The position numbers were made by a program, and so were the translations under genes. Positions 26,727 to 40,603 of a stretch of 61,675 nt of DNA are shown here, piece after piece. The DNA is taken from assembly GCF_000376845.1 (NCBI RefSeq), contig NZ_AQXY01000019.1, positions 1 through 61,675 on the forward strand. Reading direction: 5' to 3'. The first letter of the stretch is position 1. Each line of letters opens with the position of its first letter. Source of the DNA: Thioalkalivibrio sp. ALE14 (lineage in GTDB: Bacteria > Pseudomonadota > Gammaproteobacteria > Ectothiorhodospirales > Ectothiorhodospiraceae). The notes under the pieces are model-generated. The model worked only from the letters and a program-made list of their open reading frames with translations, did not search any database and was not told the DNA's origin.

Positions 26727-27671
26727 TCAGTCCGACCCCAGGCGCTCCAGGGTGGCCTTCAGGGTGTCGCGGTCGGCGACATCGAACAGTTCCAGCTCAC
26801 GATCGATCCGCTTGGCCAGGCCCGTCAGCACACGCCCCGGCCCGCACTCCACCTGAACCGCCACGCCCTGCCCGCGCAGACCGCGAACGGTCTCGACCCA
26901 GCGTACCGGCCGATAAAGCTGCGCCGCCAGGTTTTCCTTGATCACCTCGGCGGACTCCGCCGGCGCCGCCGTCACATTCTGCCAGACCGGGATATTCGGT
27001 GAACTGAAGGTGGTGTTGTCCAGAGCGGCCTGGAGGCGATCCGCCGCCGGGCGCATCAGCGCACAGTGAGAGGGGACCGAGACCGGCAGCTTCAGGGCGC
27101 GTTTGGCGCCCGCGTCCTTCGCCGCGCCCACGGCACGATCGACCGCGGCCGTATTGCCCGCGATGACCACCTGCCCCGGGGCGTTCAGGTTGACCGCTTC
27201 CAGTACCTCGCCCCCGGCGTGCTCGCTGCAAAGGGCCTGTACCGCCACGTCATCGAGACCGAGGATCGCGGCCATCGCGCCCTCGCCTTCGGGCACCGCC
27301 GCCTGCATCGCCCGGGCGCGTTCCGCGACCAGTCGGACCGCGTCGGGGAAGCGCAGCACGCCGGCTGCCACCAGCGCGCTGTACTCGCCGAGACTGTGAC
27401 CGGCAACGGCCTGCGGGCGCGCGGTCGTCTGTTCACTCAACAGGCGCCAGGCAGCGACCCCCGCGGCGAGCATCACCGGCTGGGTCCATTCCGTCTGGTT
27501 CAGCTGTTCGACCGGGCCGTGCTGGCACAGGCTCCAGAGATCGGCGTCGAGGCAATCCGAGGCCTCCTGGAAGGTGTCACGGACAATGGCATGGTCATCG
27601 CCCAGATCGGCCAGCATGCCGTTGGACTGGGACCCCTGGCCGGGAAATACGGCTGCCCAAGATGTTGTCAT
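26727..27671 (-). CDS. fabD: Malonyl-CoA:ACP transacylase
   Basis: The protein has 314 residues from the ATG at 27671; a TTG two codons upstream is possible. It loads malonyl onto ACP. 'AVFPGQGSQSNGM' opens the protein, the active-site Ser lies in 'AVAGHSLGEYSALVAAG', the malonyl-binding Arg near 'VAERARAMQAAVPEG', and the His in 'VPSHCALM'. It is the first gene of this operon. plsX, fabH and rpmF, which usually precede it, are absent, and a promoter lies immediately upstream. Confidence 0.96.
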   Translation of the reverse strand: MTTSWAAVFPGQGSQSNGMLADLGDDHAIVRDTFQEASDCLDADLWSLCQHGPVEQLNQTEWTQPVMLAAGVAAWRLLSEQTTARPQAVAGHSLGEYSALVAAGVLRFPDAVRLVAERARAMQAAVPEGEGAMAAILGLDDVAVQALCSEHAGGEVLEAVNLNAPGQVVIAGNTAAVDRAVGAAKDAGAKRALKLPVSVPSHCALMRPAADRLQAALDNTTFSSPNIPVWQNVTAAPAESAEVIKENLAAQLYRPVRWVETVRGLRGQGVAVQVECGPGRVLTGLAKRIDRELELFDVADRDTLKATLERLGSD

Positions 27672-27702
27672 TCGCAATGGTCTCGCGCGTGAAAGCGCGC
27701 GT

Positions 27703-27731
27703 AGTGTAGGCGGTCAGGGATACGTCGGCAA
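27703..27731 (-). promoter_or_regulatory. Promoter of the fabD operon
   Basis: On the minus strand a TTGCCG -35 box (27726-27731), an exact 17-base spacer and a TACACT -10 box (27703-27708) lie about 30 bases ahead of the fabD start. An inverted GCGCG repeat sits in the short leader. Confidence 0.55.
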
Positions 27732-27820
27732 ACGGGCGCGATCGCGCCAGGCGCCTGCCGAATGGATGCGCGCGAATGCCCGTACGCCCGGCGCTCCGCC
27801 CACGCGTGGCGCCGCGTGAC

Positions 27821-27848
27821 TTGTGTTCCACCAGCGCATCCGGATAAT
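27821..27848 (+). promoter_or_regulatory. Promoter of infA
   Basis: TTGTGT (27821-27826) and GATAAT (27843-27848), 16 bases apart, lie 33 bases before the infA ATG. They diverge from the fabD promoter within a gap of about 210 bases. Confidence 0.5.
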
Positions 27849-27881
27849 GTCGCCACCTTGATTCAATACGAGAGGAACTGT

Positions 27882-28100
27882 ATGGCGAAGGAAGACGAAA
27901 TCGAGCTGGAGGGTACCGTCGTCGAGACGCTCCCGAACACCACCTTCCGGGTGGAGCTCGAAAACGGGCACACGATCACGGCGCACATCTCCGGCAAGAT
28001 GCGCAAGCATTACATCCGGATCCTGCGCGGCGACAAGGTGATCGTGCAGATGACGCCCTATGACCTGACCAAGGGTCGCATCGTCTACCGCAACAAGTAA
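27882..28100 (+). CDS. infA: Translation initiation factor IF-1
   Basis: The protein has 72 residues, the exact IF-1 length, from the ATG at 27882 with AGAGGA upstream. It is an OB-fold protein that binds the 30S A site during initiation. '[19 protein letters not shown]' and '[19 protein letters not shown]' are near-invariant. It is convergent with clpA, as in E. coli (clpS-clpA-infA neighbourhood). An upstream frame extension is rejected. Confidence 0.98.
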   Translation: MAKEDEIELEGTVVETLPNTTFRVELENGHTITAHISGKMRKHYIRILRGDKVIVQMTPYDLTKGRIVYRNK

Positions 28101-28114
28101 GTTCGCCTCTCTAA

Positions 28115-28150
28115 CGAAGAAGCCCCGGCAGGACCGGGGCTTCTTCGTTT
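28115..28150. terminator. Intrinsic terminator between infA and clpA
   Basis: CGAAGAAGCCCCGG (28115-28128) pairs perfectly with CCGGGGCTTCTTCG (28134-28147), with a 5-base loop and TTTG after it. The symmetric stem starts with GAAGAAG, so it can serve both convergent genes. Confidence 0.85.
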
Positions 28151-28190
28151 GCGGGCCCTTCCGCGGGCCCGGTTACGCCAGCACGCCGCA

Positions 28191-30461
<2,271 letters not shown>

Positions 30462-30466
30462 GGGAG

Positions 30467-30793
30467 TCAGGCCTCCTCCATCGAGCAAAGCAGTGGGTGC
30501 TGATGACTGCGGGCGTAATCGTTCACCTGCGCCACCTTGGTCTCGGCCACATCCCGGGTAAAGATGCCGCATACTCCCTTGCCGCGCGTATGCACGTGCA
30601 GCATCACCCGGGTGGCCTTTTCGCGATCCATGCTGAAGAAGGTCTCCAGTACTTCGATCACGAACTCCATCGGCGTGAAATCGTCGTTGAGCAGTACCAC
30701 CTTGTACTGTCGCGGTGGCTGGAGCTCCGGCCTCGATTCTTCGACCGTTACCGAGTCGTCTCGATCGGGGTTTTGGGGCTTGTCATCACTCAT
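30467..30793 (-). CDS. clpS: ClpA adaptor ClpS (N-end rule)
   Basis: The protein has 108 residues. ClpS delivers N-degron substrates (Leu, Phe, Tyr, Trp) to ClpAP. '[24 protein letters not shown]' holds the Asn-Asp-Asp substrate pocket, and '[19 protein letters not shown]' is the rest of the core. A flexible acidic N-terminal tail of about 30 residues precedes it, as usual. It forms an operon with clpA. Confidence 0.97.
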   Translation of the reverse strand: MSDDKPQNPDRDDSVTVEESRPELQPPRQYKVVLLNDDFTPMEFVIEVLETFFSMDREKATRVMLHVHTRGKGVCGIFTRDVAETKVAQVNDYARSHQHPLLCSMEEA

Positions 30794-30903
30794 CGGTCGA
30801 ACTCACGCGTTCAGCGGTTACTCGTTTGGGGTGTCTCCATCCTCGAATGGTTCCGGGCTCGAGCCAAGTGCCCTTACGGACACTCCGACCACCGGCCCGT
30901 GCG

Positions 30904-32160
30904 TCACATGTGCTTGATCATCGCCTCGCCGAAGGCCGAACAGGCAATCGGCTCGACGTTGTCCATCAGCCGCGCGAAGTCGTAGGTCACCTCGCCGGCA
31001 CTGATTGCGCCGCCCATGCCCTTGACCACCCGATCCGCCGCCTCGGACCACCCCAGATGCCGCAGCATCATCTCGGCAGACAGGATCAGCGAGCCGGGGT
31101 TCACCTTGTCCTGGCCGGCGTACTTCGGCGCCGTGCCGTGAGTGGCCTCGAACATGGCCGTGGTATCCGACAGGTTCGCACCCGGGGCGATGCCGATGCC
31201 CCCCACCTGGGCGGCCAGGGCGTCGGAGATATAGTCGCCGTTCAGGTTCAGCGTGGCGATCACCGAGTAGTCCTCCGGGCGCAGCAGGATCTGCTGCAGG
31301 AAGGCGTCGGCGATCACGTCCTTGATCACGATGTCGCGCCCGGTCTTGGGGTTCTTGAAGGTCTGCCACGGCCCGCCGTCGAGATCCTTCGCACCGAACT
31401 CCTCGCGCGCCAGCTCGTAGCCCCAGGCCTTGAACGACCCCTCGGTGAATTTCATGATGTTACCCTTGTGCACCAGGGTCACCGACGGCCGATCGTTGTC
31501 GATCGCATACTCGATGGCCTTGCGCACCAGGCGCTTGGTGCCCTCGCTGGACACCGGCTTCACGCCGATCCCCGCGGTGTCCGGAAAGCGGATCTGGGTG
31601 ACGCCCATCTCGTCCTGCAGAAAGTCGATGACCTTCTTCGCCTCCGGCGTGCCGGACTCGAACTCGATCCCGGCATAGATGTCCTCGGAGTTCTCGCGGA
31701 AGATGACCATATCGGTCTTCTCCGGCTCCTTCAGCGGGCTCGGCGTGCCGTCGTAATAGCGAACCGGACGCAGGCAGACATACAGGTCCAGCTTCTGGCG
31801 CAACGCCACGTTCAGGGAACGGAAGCCACCACCGACCGGGGTGGTCAGCGGGCCCTTGATCGACACGCGATAGTCCTTCACCGCCTGCAGGGTCTCGTCC
31901 GGCAGCCCGGAGTCGTCGGCATAGACCCCGGTCGCCTTCTCGCCGGCGTAGACCTCCATCCATTCAATCTTCTTCTTGCCACCATAGGCCTTTTCCACGG
32001 CCGCATCGGTCACCCGGCGCATCACCGGGGTGATGTCCACACCGATCCCGTCACCCTCGATATAGGGGATCACCGGATGATCCGGCACCTGCAGCTTCCC
32101 CTGGTCATCGACGGTGATGCGTTCGCCCTTCTCCGGGACCTGAATGTGCTGGTAGGCCAT
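30904..32160 (-). CDS. icd: Isocitrate dehydrogenase (NADP type)
   Basis: The protein has 418 residues from the ATG at 32160. It converts isocitrate to 2-oxoglutarate. The family signature is '[25 protein letters not shown]'. The phosphorylatable Ser segment equivalent is '[28 protein letters not shown]', and 'GGPWQTF' and '[12 protein letters not shown]' follow. Tyr/Arg positions for NADP preference appear conserved in the C-terminus but were not aligned. It diverges from nudJ, as in the conserved icd-nudJ-mnmA-hflD neighbourhood. Confidence 0.95.
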   Translation of the reverse strand: MAYQHIQVPEKGERITVDDQGKLQVPDHPVIPYIEGDGIGVDITPVMRRVTDAAVEKAYGGKKKIEWMEVYAGEKATGVYADDSGLPDETLQAVKDYRVSIKGPLTTPVGGGFRSLNVALRQKLDLYVCLRPVRYYDGTPSPLKEPEKTDMVIFRENSEDIYAGIEFESGTPEAKKVIDFLQDEMGVTQIRFPDTAGIGVKPVSSEGTKRLVRKAIEYAIDNDRPSVTLVHKGNIMKFTEGSFKAWGYELAREEFGAKDLDGGPWQTFKNPKTGRDIVIKDVIADAFLQQILLRPEDYSVIATLNLNGDYISDALAAQVGGIGIAPGANLSDTTAMFEATHGTAPKYAGQDKVNPGSLILSAEMMLRHLGWSEAADRVVKGMGGAISAGEVTYDFARLMDNVEPIACSAFGEAMIKHM

Positions 32161-32215
32161 GCCAACTCCTTGTGCGGAAATCGAGAAAATGGATCGGTGG
32201 GATGCGTATATCTCG

Positions 32216-32221
32216 ATTATA
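32216..32221 (-). promoter_or_regulatory. -10 box of the icd promoter
   Basis: A perfect TATAAT on the minus strand, 56 bases upstream of the icd start. A matching -35 box is not clear, so the transcript start is only probable. Confidence 0.45.
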
Positions 32222-32314
32222 CATACCGGACCGGCGTTTCCGGGGACACAAGCGAAACCCATTGCGCGTTCCGGAACGGCGGCAGGCGTCGACGGCTGCG
32301 TTATCATCCGCCGC

Positions 32315-32776
32315 ATGACCGAACGCCTCCCCTGTCACATCACCGTGGCCGCCGTAATCGAGCACGAAGGCCGATTCCTGTTCGTCGAGGAAACCGACGC
32401 CGGTCAGCGCGTCCTGAACCAGCCGGCCGGGCATCTGGACACCGGCGAAGACCTGACCGAAGCGGTCGTGCGCGAGGTGCTCGAGGAGACCCGCCTCGCA
32501 TTCACACCCGAGGCGGCCCTCGGCTGCGACCTGCTCGAACTGGCCAGCGGAGCGGTAATCCTGCGCGTCACCTTCTGCGGCACGAGTGCCTCGGCGCCCT
32601 CCCCGCCCCCCCGCGATCCGGCGATCCATGACCTGCACTGGCTCACACCGGAGATGGCCGAACGCGACTGGCCCCTGCGCAGCCCCCTGGTGATGCGCAG
32701 CATCCAGCGTTACCGGGACGGACTGCGGCTCCCGCTCGCGGCGGTCGGGGGGTTGGTCCGGGCCTTCGCGCCATGA
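32315..32776 (+). CDS. nudJ: Nudix hydrolase, phosphatase NudJ type
   Basis: The protein has 153 residues from the ATG at 32315. It acts on HMP-PP and nucleoside phosphates in E. coli. The Nudix box is '[20 protein letters not shown]', with the catalytic Glu residues in REVLEE. '[10 protein letters not shown]' and '[14 protein letters not shown]' are typical of NudJ. It overlaps mnmA by 4 bases (ATGA), so the two are co-translated. Confidence 0.92.
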   Translation: MTERLPCHITVAAVIEHEGRFLFVEETDAGQRVLNQPAGHLDTGEDLTEAVVREVLEETRLAFTPEAALGCDLLELASGAVILRVTFCGTSASAPSPPPRDPAIHDLHWLTPEMAERDWPLRSPLVMRSIQRYRDGLRLPLAAVGGLVRAFAP

Positions 32777-33873
32777 CGGAACGCGAACGCGTCATCGTCG
32801 GCCTGTCCGGCGGCGTCGACTCCGCCGTCGCGGCCAGCCGGCTGCTGGAGGCCGGCTATCGCGTCGAGGGCCTGTTCATGAAGAACTGGGAGGATGATGA
32901 CGACGCCGAGTACTGCGCCGCCGAGGCCGACTATCGGATGGCCGTCGAGGTGGCGGACTGCCTGGAGATTCCGCTGCACAAGGCCAACTTCGCCGAGGAC
33001 TACCGCCAGCGCGTATTCGCGCAGTTCCTGCACGAATACGAGGAGGGACGCACCCCGAACCCGGACATCCTCTGCAACCGCGAGATCAAGTTCCGCTCGT
33101 TCCTCGACCACGCGCGCGAGCTCGGCGCCCGCTGGATCGCCACCGGCCATTACGCGCGGGTCCGCCATCATGCGGACTACAGCGAACTGTGCATGGCGGC
33201 TGACGCCAACAAGGACCAGACCTACTTCCTGCACACCCTGACCCAGGAGCAGCTGCGCCCGGCCCTGTTCCCGTTGGGGGGCATCCCCAAGGACCAGGTC
33301 CGCGAACGGGCCCGCGAACTGGGCCTGCCCAATCACGCCCGCAAGGACTCCACCGGCATCTGCTTCATCGGCGAGCGCCGCTTCCGCGACTTTCTGGCGC
33401 AGTACCTGAAGGCACCCGAAGGCGACATGCGCACCCCGGAGGGGCAGATCATCGGCCGCCATCAGGGCCTGATGTTCTACACCCTCGGCCAGCGCCAGGG
33501 ACTGGGCATCGGCGGGGTCGACGGCTTCGCCGAGGCCCCCTGGTACGTCGTCGACAAGGACCTCGAGCACAACGCCCTGATCGTCGCCCAGGACCCGCAG
33601 CATCCGCTGCTGATGAGCCCTTCCCTGACGACCGAGCCGGTCCACTGGATTCACGAGCCACCGGCTACCGGGGAGCCGGTGCAGGCCCGGTTGCGCCATC
33701 GTCAGCCCCTGCAGGCCTGCCGCGTGGCGGCGCTGGACGGCGCCGGAGCCACGGTGGTGTTCGACGCCCCGCAACGGGCCGCGACCCCCGGACAGTCGAT
33801 CGCCTTCTACCGCGGCGATGTCTGTCTCGGAGGGGCCGTGATCGCGAGGCGTACCACGATGGCTGCGGCCTGA
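32773..33873 (+). CDS. mnmA: tRNA-specific 2-thiouridylase
   Basis: The protein has 366 residues. It thiolates U34 of tRNA-Lys/Glu/Gln using sulfur relayed through Tus proteins. The PP-loop is 'VGLSGGVDSAVAASRLL'. The catalytic Cys pair lies in 'NPDILCNREIKF' and 'DSTGICFIGERRF'. 'ATGHYARV' and 'YTLGQRQGLGIGG' are further hallmarks. mnmC, which completes the same mnm5s2U34 modification, lies 18 kb downstream. Confidence 0.97.
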   Translation: MTERERVIVGLSGGVDSAVAASRLLEAGYRVEGLFMKNWEDDDDAEYCAAEADYRMAVEVADCLEIPLHKANFAEDYRQRVFAQFLHEYEEGRTPNPDILCNREIKFRSFLDHARELGARWIATGHYARVRHHADYSELCMAADANKDQTYFLHTLTQEQLRPALFPLGGIPKDQVRERARELGLPNHARKDSTGICFIGERRFRDFLAQYLKAPEGDMRTPEGQIIGRHQGLMFYTLGQRQGLGIGGVDGFAEAPWYVVDKDLEHNALIVAQDPQHPLLMSPSLTTEPVHWIHEPPATGEPVQARLRHRQPLQACRVAALDGAGATVVFDAPQRAATPGQSIAFYRGDVCLGGAVIARRTTMAAA

Positions 33874-33952
33874 TCCGTGAGTCTGCCGGGCCACTTCCGG
33901 TATAGTGAGCCCACCCGGCATCCCGCCCCGCCCACCCAAGGAATCAACTGGC

Positions 33953-34582
33953 TTGGACCGCTCCGACCACAACCGCACCCTGGCACTGGCCGCCCTCTTT
34001 CAGTGCGCGAGCCTGGTCAAGGACCTCGCCTGGCGCGGCAGCTGCGACGAATACGAATTCGAGGTCCTGATCGGCAGCCTGTTCGCCTTCGATGTCGAGA
34101 CCCCCGAGGCGGTCTACCGCGAGGCAGTCAGCCTGCGCAGCGGGCTGGAACGCGTCGAGAGCCAGCTGCAAAACGGCAGCAAGCCGCCCGACATGGAGAT
34201 CACCCGCTACGCCATCGGACTGATCTTCCTCGAGCGCAAGCTGCAAAAGCGCGACGACATGCTGCAGCAGCTCACCGACGGACTGCAGGGCGCCCAGCGC
34301 CAGATCGACTATTTCCACATCACGCACGAAAGCGTGATCGCGCGCCTGGCCGAGATCTACAAGGAAACGATCTCCGAGCTGGGCCCGCGCATCATCGTCC
34401 AGGGCGAACAGAACAACCTCTCGAATCCCGAGACCGCCGCGCGCATCCGCGCGCTGCTGCTGGCCGGGATCCGGGCCGCGGTCCTCTGGCGCCAGGCCGG
34501 TGGATCCCGCTGGAAACTCCTTTTCGGCCGCAAGCGGCTGATTCGCGAAGCGAACAACATCCTCAACCGACTCAATACCTGA
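33953..34582 (+). CDS. hflD: High-frequency lysogenisation protein HflD homologue
   Basis: The protein has 209 residues from the TTG at 33953, with AAGGAA upstream. This start gives the expected N-terminus '[17 protein letters not shown]' and a length close to E. coli's 213. A GTG at 33905 would add a Pro-rich tail and is less likely. HflD is a helical, membrane-associated protein that binds lambda CII in E. coli; its housekeeping role is uncertain. '[15 protein letters not shown]' and '[20 protein letters not shown]' are family segments. It lies downstream of mnmA as in E. coli. Confidence 0.9.
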   Translation: MDRSDHNRTLALAALFQCASLVKDLAWRGSCDEYEFEVLIGSLFAFDVETPEAVYREAVSLRSGLERVESQLQNGSKPPDMEITRYAIGLIFLERKLQKRDDMLQQLTDGLQGAQRQIDYFHITHESVIARLAEIYKETISELGPRIIVQGEQNNLSNPETAARIRALLLAGIRAAVLWRQAGGSRWKLLFGRKRLIREANNILNRLNT

Positions 34583-34598
34583 ACGCGGAAGACGCATC

Positions 34599-37352
<2,754 letters not shown>

Positions 37353-37361
37353 GGTTTCGGC

Positions 37362-37748
37362 ATGGGACGGCGGATATCCACGGAAGCGGTACAGTCCGGT
37401 CAGACGCTGGCGACAGCGGTTCATGACCGTTCCGGCCGTCTCCTGATCCCCGCCGGCATGGTGCTCCAGGACAAGCAGATCCGCGTACTCCTGTCCTGGG
37501 GCATCAGCACCGTCGAGGTCGTCGAGGACGAGCAGGCAGCCGCCAACGATGGCCACGACGAGCCCCCGGAGCTCCCCGCCGATGCCCGCCCCACCCCGGA
37601 GATGGAAGAACAGGCCGATACCATCCTGGCCGAGCGCTTCCGTCACTGTGACGTGGCGGCGCATCCAATGGACGGGATCCATCGACTGGCCCGCGAGCAG
37701 CTCCTGGACGATCTCATGCGCCGCGGTCACAAGCCCCGGAGTGCCTGA
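37362..37748 (+). CDS. Small hypothetical protein coupled to an HDOD gene
   Basis: The protein has 128 residues. The N-terminal ~50 ('VQSGQTLATAVHDRSGRLLIPAGMVLQDKQIRVLLSWGISTVEV') resemble the N-terminal segment often placed before HD-GYP/HDOD signalling domains. The middle is acidic and disordered, and the C-terminus helical. It ends in TGATG, where its TGA overlaps the ATG of the HDOD gene by one base, which indicates coupled translation and a shared signalling function. The exact role is unknown. Confidence 0.75.
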   Translation: MGRRISTEAVQSGQTLATAVHDRSGRLLIPAGMVLQDKQIRVLLSWGISTVEVVEDEQAAANDGHDEPPELPADARPTPEMEEQADTILAERFRHCDVAAHPMDGIHRLAREQLLDDLMRRGHKPRSA

Positions 37749-38587
37749 TGACGGTGGCCGAGTTTCTCGAGCAGGACGAAGCGCTGTGCAGTTTTTCCGG
37801 CAGTTACAACACCATCTTCACGCGCCTTAGCGATCCAACCGCCAACGTCGCCGGGATCACCGAGGCAGTGGAGCTGGACCCGACCATCGCCGCGAAGACA
37901 CTGCGGATGGCCAATTCCTCGCTGTACGGCTTCCCCGAGCCCATCGACACCCTGCACCGGGCGGTCTCGATTATCGGGTTGCAGCAGATGCGCCAGATCG
38001 TGCTGTCGACCATCGTCATCCAGCACTTCCGCGGCCTGCCAGTCATCGGCGTCGACATGGAATCCTTCTGGCGCCACAGCATCGCGGTCGGCGTGCTCAG
38101 TCGATCCATCGCCCGCTTCCGGCGCGAGGCGAACATCGAGCGCCTGTACCTATACGGGATCATGCACGACCTGGGGCGCCTGCTGCTGTTTCTGCACCTG
38201 GGCACCGGAACCGAGGAGCTGATCAACATCCGCGAGCGCGAGCAGTGCCTGCTGTTCGAAGCGGAACGGGAACTGCTCGGCTTCGACCACGCGGCCATCG
38301 GCTCCGGCCTGCTCGAGCAATGGGGCATGGCTCCCGCCCAGGTGGAGGCCACGCGCTACCACCACGCCCCGGAGGAGGCCCGCGCGTTTCCGGTGGAAAC
38401 CGCGATCGTGCACGTCGCCGACAGCATCGCGAACTCGCTGCGGCTGGGGTCGTCCGGCGAGCGTTTCGTGCCCCCGGTGGCACCCGAGACCTTCGATCGC
38501 ATTGGCCTGGAGATGCCGATCTACGAAGACATCATCGGCCACGCCTGCAAGCATCTGGACCAGATGCAGGCGATCCTCCTCGACTGA
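37748..38587 (+). CDS. HDOD-domain signalling protein
   Basis: The protein has 279 residues. The HDOD fold is visible in 'DPTIAAKTLRMANSSLYGFPEPIDTLHRAVSIIGLQQMRQIVL', then 'FWRHSIAVGVLSRSIAR', 'LYLYGIMHDLGRLLLF' and 'VEATRYHHAPEEA'. HDOD proteins are catalytically degenerate HD relatives acting in c-di-GMP-linked regulation. Here a partial 'HDLGRLLL' retains one HD pair, but other metal ligands look incomplete. It lies just upstream of a GGDEF/EAL enzyme gene. Confidence 0.88.
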   Translation: MTVAEFLEQDEALCSFSGSYNTIFTRLSDPTANVAGITEAVELDPTIAAKTLRMANSSLYGFPEPIDTLHRAVSIIGLQQMRQIVLSTIVIQHFRGLPVIGVDMESFWRHSIAVGVLSRSIARFRREANIERLYLYGIMHDLGRLLLFLHLGTGTEELINIREREQCLLFEAERELLGFDHAAIGSGLLEQWGMAPAQVEATRYHHAPEEARAFPVETAIVHVADSIANSLRLGSSGERFVPPVAPETFDRIGLEMPIYEDIIGHACKHLDQMQAILLD

Positions 38588-38616
38588 GCCCCTATGCAGG
38601 CAAAGGACGCTGTTGC

Positions 38617-40569
38617 ATGAGCCCATCCTATCGCACGCCCGAGGAGGTCAATGCCCTTCATGAGCGTATCCGCTTCCTCGAGGAGGCCCTGGAGGCCAAC
38701 GCCTATGCGATGGATGTGCTCGCCTCGACCACGGCGATCTTTGGCGACACCGACCGCAACCGCAGCCCCGAACTGATCATACAGAACACCGTCGAGGCCA
38801 TCCGCCGACTGCTGCCGGCGCAGGACGTGGCGGTGTATGTCCTCGACAACGACTGCTCCTTTAACCTGGCCTACCAGGAACATCCGGGGGAGCTGGAGCC
38901 GGATCTCGCGGAGACCGTCGAACAGCTCATCCAGGACGGGCAGTTCTCCTGGGCGCTGCACCAGAATCACCCGGTCTGCCTGCCCTCCCCGGCGGCGGGC
39001 GACAGCGTGATGTTGCACGTCATCTCCACGCGCACCCGCATTCGCGGGATGTTCGTCGCCCGCTTCCGCCAGGCGGAGCTGCAGCGCTACGAGATGATCC
39101 TGTCGACGCTGACCATGGTGCTGTTCAACACCGCCTACGCGCTGGAGAGTGCCGACCTGTTCCAGATGATGGACCGCCGCCAGAAAGCCCTGCAGCGGAT
39201 CACCGAACGCCAGTCGCGCGAGCTGCTGCACCACATGTCGCACGACTCGCTGACCAACCTGCCCAACCGCATGCTGTTCAGCGACCGCCTGTCGCAGGCG
39301 ATGGAGCGCCATGCGGGGGCCGCCGCAGGGCACGTGGCGCTGATCCTGCTCGACCTCGACAACTTCAAGCGCACCAACGACTCCCTGGGACACCGTGCCG
39401 GGGACGAACTCATCCGCAAGGTCGCACAGGACCTTTCCGGGCTGCTGGACCATGCACGGGAACGATCGGGACGCCAGCTGCGTACCACCCTTTCACGTCT
39501 GGGTGGCGATGAATTCGGCATCCTCGTCGAGGACGGCGAGGGGCTGGAAGGCATCGTCCGGCTGGTCACCGACGTGGTGCGCAAGACCGCCACCGAGCGC
39601 CAGATCTTCGACCAGCCGGTCGTCAGCAGCGTCTCCTGCGGAATCGCGGTCTACCCCTACGACGGCGAGGACCCGGACACCCTGCTGGGGAACGCGGACG
39701 CCGCGATGTACGAGGCCAAGCAGCGCGGGCGCAATGGGTTCCGCTTCTACACCCAGGACCTGAACGCCCGCACCTTCCGCCACTTCGAACTGGAGAACGA
39801 ACTGGGCCAGGCGATCGCCAACGACCAGCTCGTTCTGCACTACCAGCCCAAGGTCGAACTCGCGAGCGGGCGCATCATCGGTGCCGAGGCGCTGATCCGC
39901 TGGCAGCATCCGAAACTGGGCCTGCTACCGCCCGGCCACTTTATTGAACTGGCCGAGGACATGACCCTGATCGAGGAAATCGGGGAATGGGTACTGCGTC
40001 AGGTCTGCCGGGACCTGCAGTCCCTGCGCGTCGCCGAAGACGCGCTACCCAGGATCGCGATCAATGTCTCCGCCCGCCAGCTGCGCCAGCCGGACCTTGC
40101 CGGGGGATTTCATCGCATTATCCGCGAGGCCGGCATCCCGACACGCTGCATCGAACTGGAGCTGACCGAGACCAGCATCATGGATGACCCGAAAGGCGCC
40201 GCCCGGGTCTTTCAGCGCCTGCGCCAGGCGGGTATGTCCCTCGCGGTCGACGACTTCGGCACCGGACATGCCTCCCTGATGCAGCTCAAGCAGCTGCCCG
40301 CCGATACGCTGAAGATCGACCGCTCCTTCGTGAAAGACCTCGACCAGGGCGACGGACACGCACAGATCGTGCGCGCCATCGTGCTGATGGCCCGCACCCT
40401 GGGGCTGGACGTGATCGCGGAGGGCGTGGAAACCGAACGGCAGGCGCAGCTCCTGCAGAAGCTCGACTGCCACACGGCGCAGGGCTACTACTATTCGCAT
40501 CCGGTCCCGTTTGCGGACTTCCGCAAGCTGCTGGGCCCGGCGGTCACCCTCCCCCTGGAAACCGCCTGA
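38617..40569 (+). CDS. GAF-like/GGDEF/EAL cyclic-di-GMP enzyme
   Basis: The protein has 650 residues from the ATG at 38617. A GAF-like sensor (about 20-180) is followed by a GGDEF domain with intact GGDEF at 296-300 and an EAL domain with EAL at 424-426. EAL catalytic signatures 'ELELTETSIMDD', 'AVDDFGTGHASL', 'LKIDRSFV' and 'VIAEGVETE' are all present. The RxxD inhibitory site before GGDEF is absent (RTTL). It has no membrane segment. It could both make and degrade c-di-GMP, or use GGDEF as a GTP sensor for the EAL domain. Confidence 0.93.
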   Translation: MSPSYRTPEEVNALHERIRFLEEALEANAYAMDVLASTTAIFGDTDRNRSPELIIQNTVEAIRRLLPAQDVAVYVLDNDCSFNLAYQEHPGELEPDLAETVEQLIQDGQFSWALHQNHPVCLPSPAAGDSVMLHVISTRTRIRGMFVARFRQAELQRYEMILSTLTMVLFNTAYALESADLFQMMDRRQKALQRITERQSRELLHHMSHDSLTNLPNRMLFSDRLSQAMERHAGAAAGHVALILLDLDNFKRTNDSLGHRAGDELIRKVAQDLSGLLDHARERSGRQLRTTLSRLGGDEFGILVEDGEGLEGIVRLVTDVVRKTATERQIFDQPVVSSVSCGIAVYPYDGEDPDTLLGNADAAMYEAKQRGRNGFRFYTQDLNARTFRHFELENELGQAIANDQLVLHYQPKVELASGRIIGAEALIRWQHPKLGLLPPGHFIELAEDMTLIEEIGEWVLRQVCRDLQSLRVAEDALPRIAINVSARQLRQPDLAGGFHRIIREAGIPTRCIELELTETSIMDDPKGAARVFQRLRQAGMSLAVDDFGTGHASLMQLKQLPADTLKIDRSFVKDLDQGDGHAQIVRAIVLMARTLGLDVIAEGVETERQAQLLQKLDCHTAQGYYYSHPVPFADFRKLLGPAVTLPLETA

Positions 40570-40603
40570 CCGCCGCTCTACCCGCAGAACCGGGGAACCG
40601 TTC

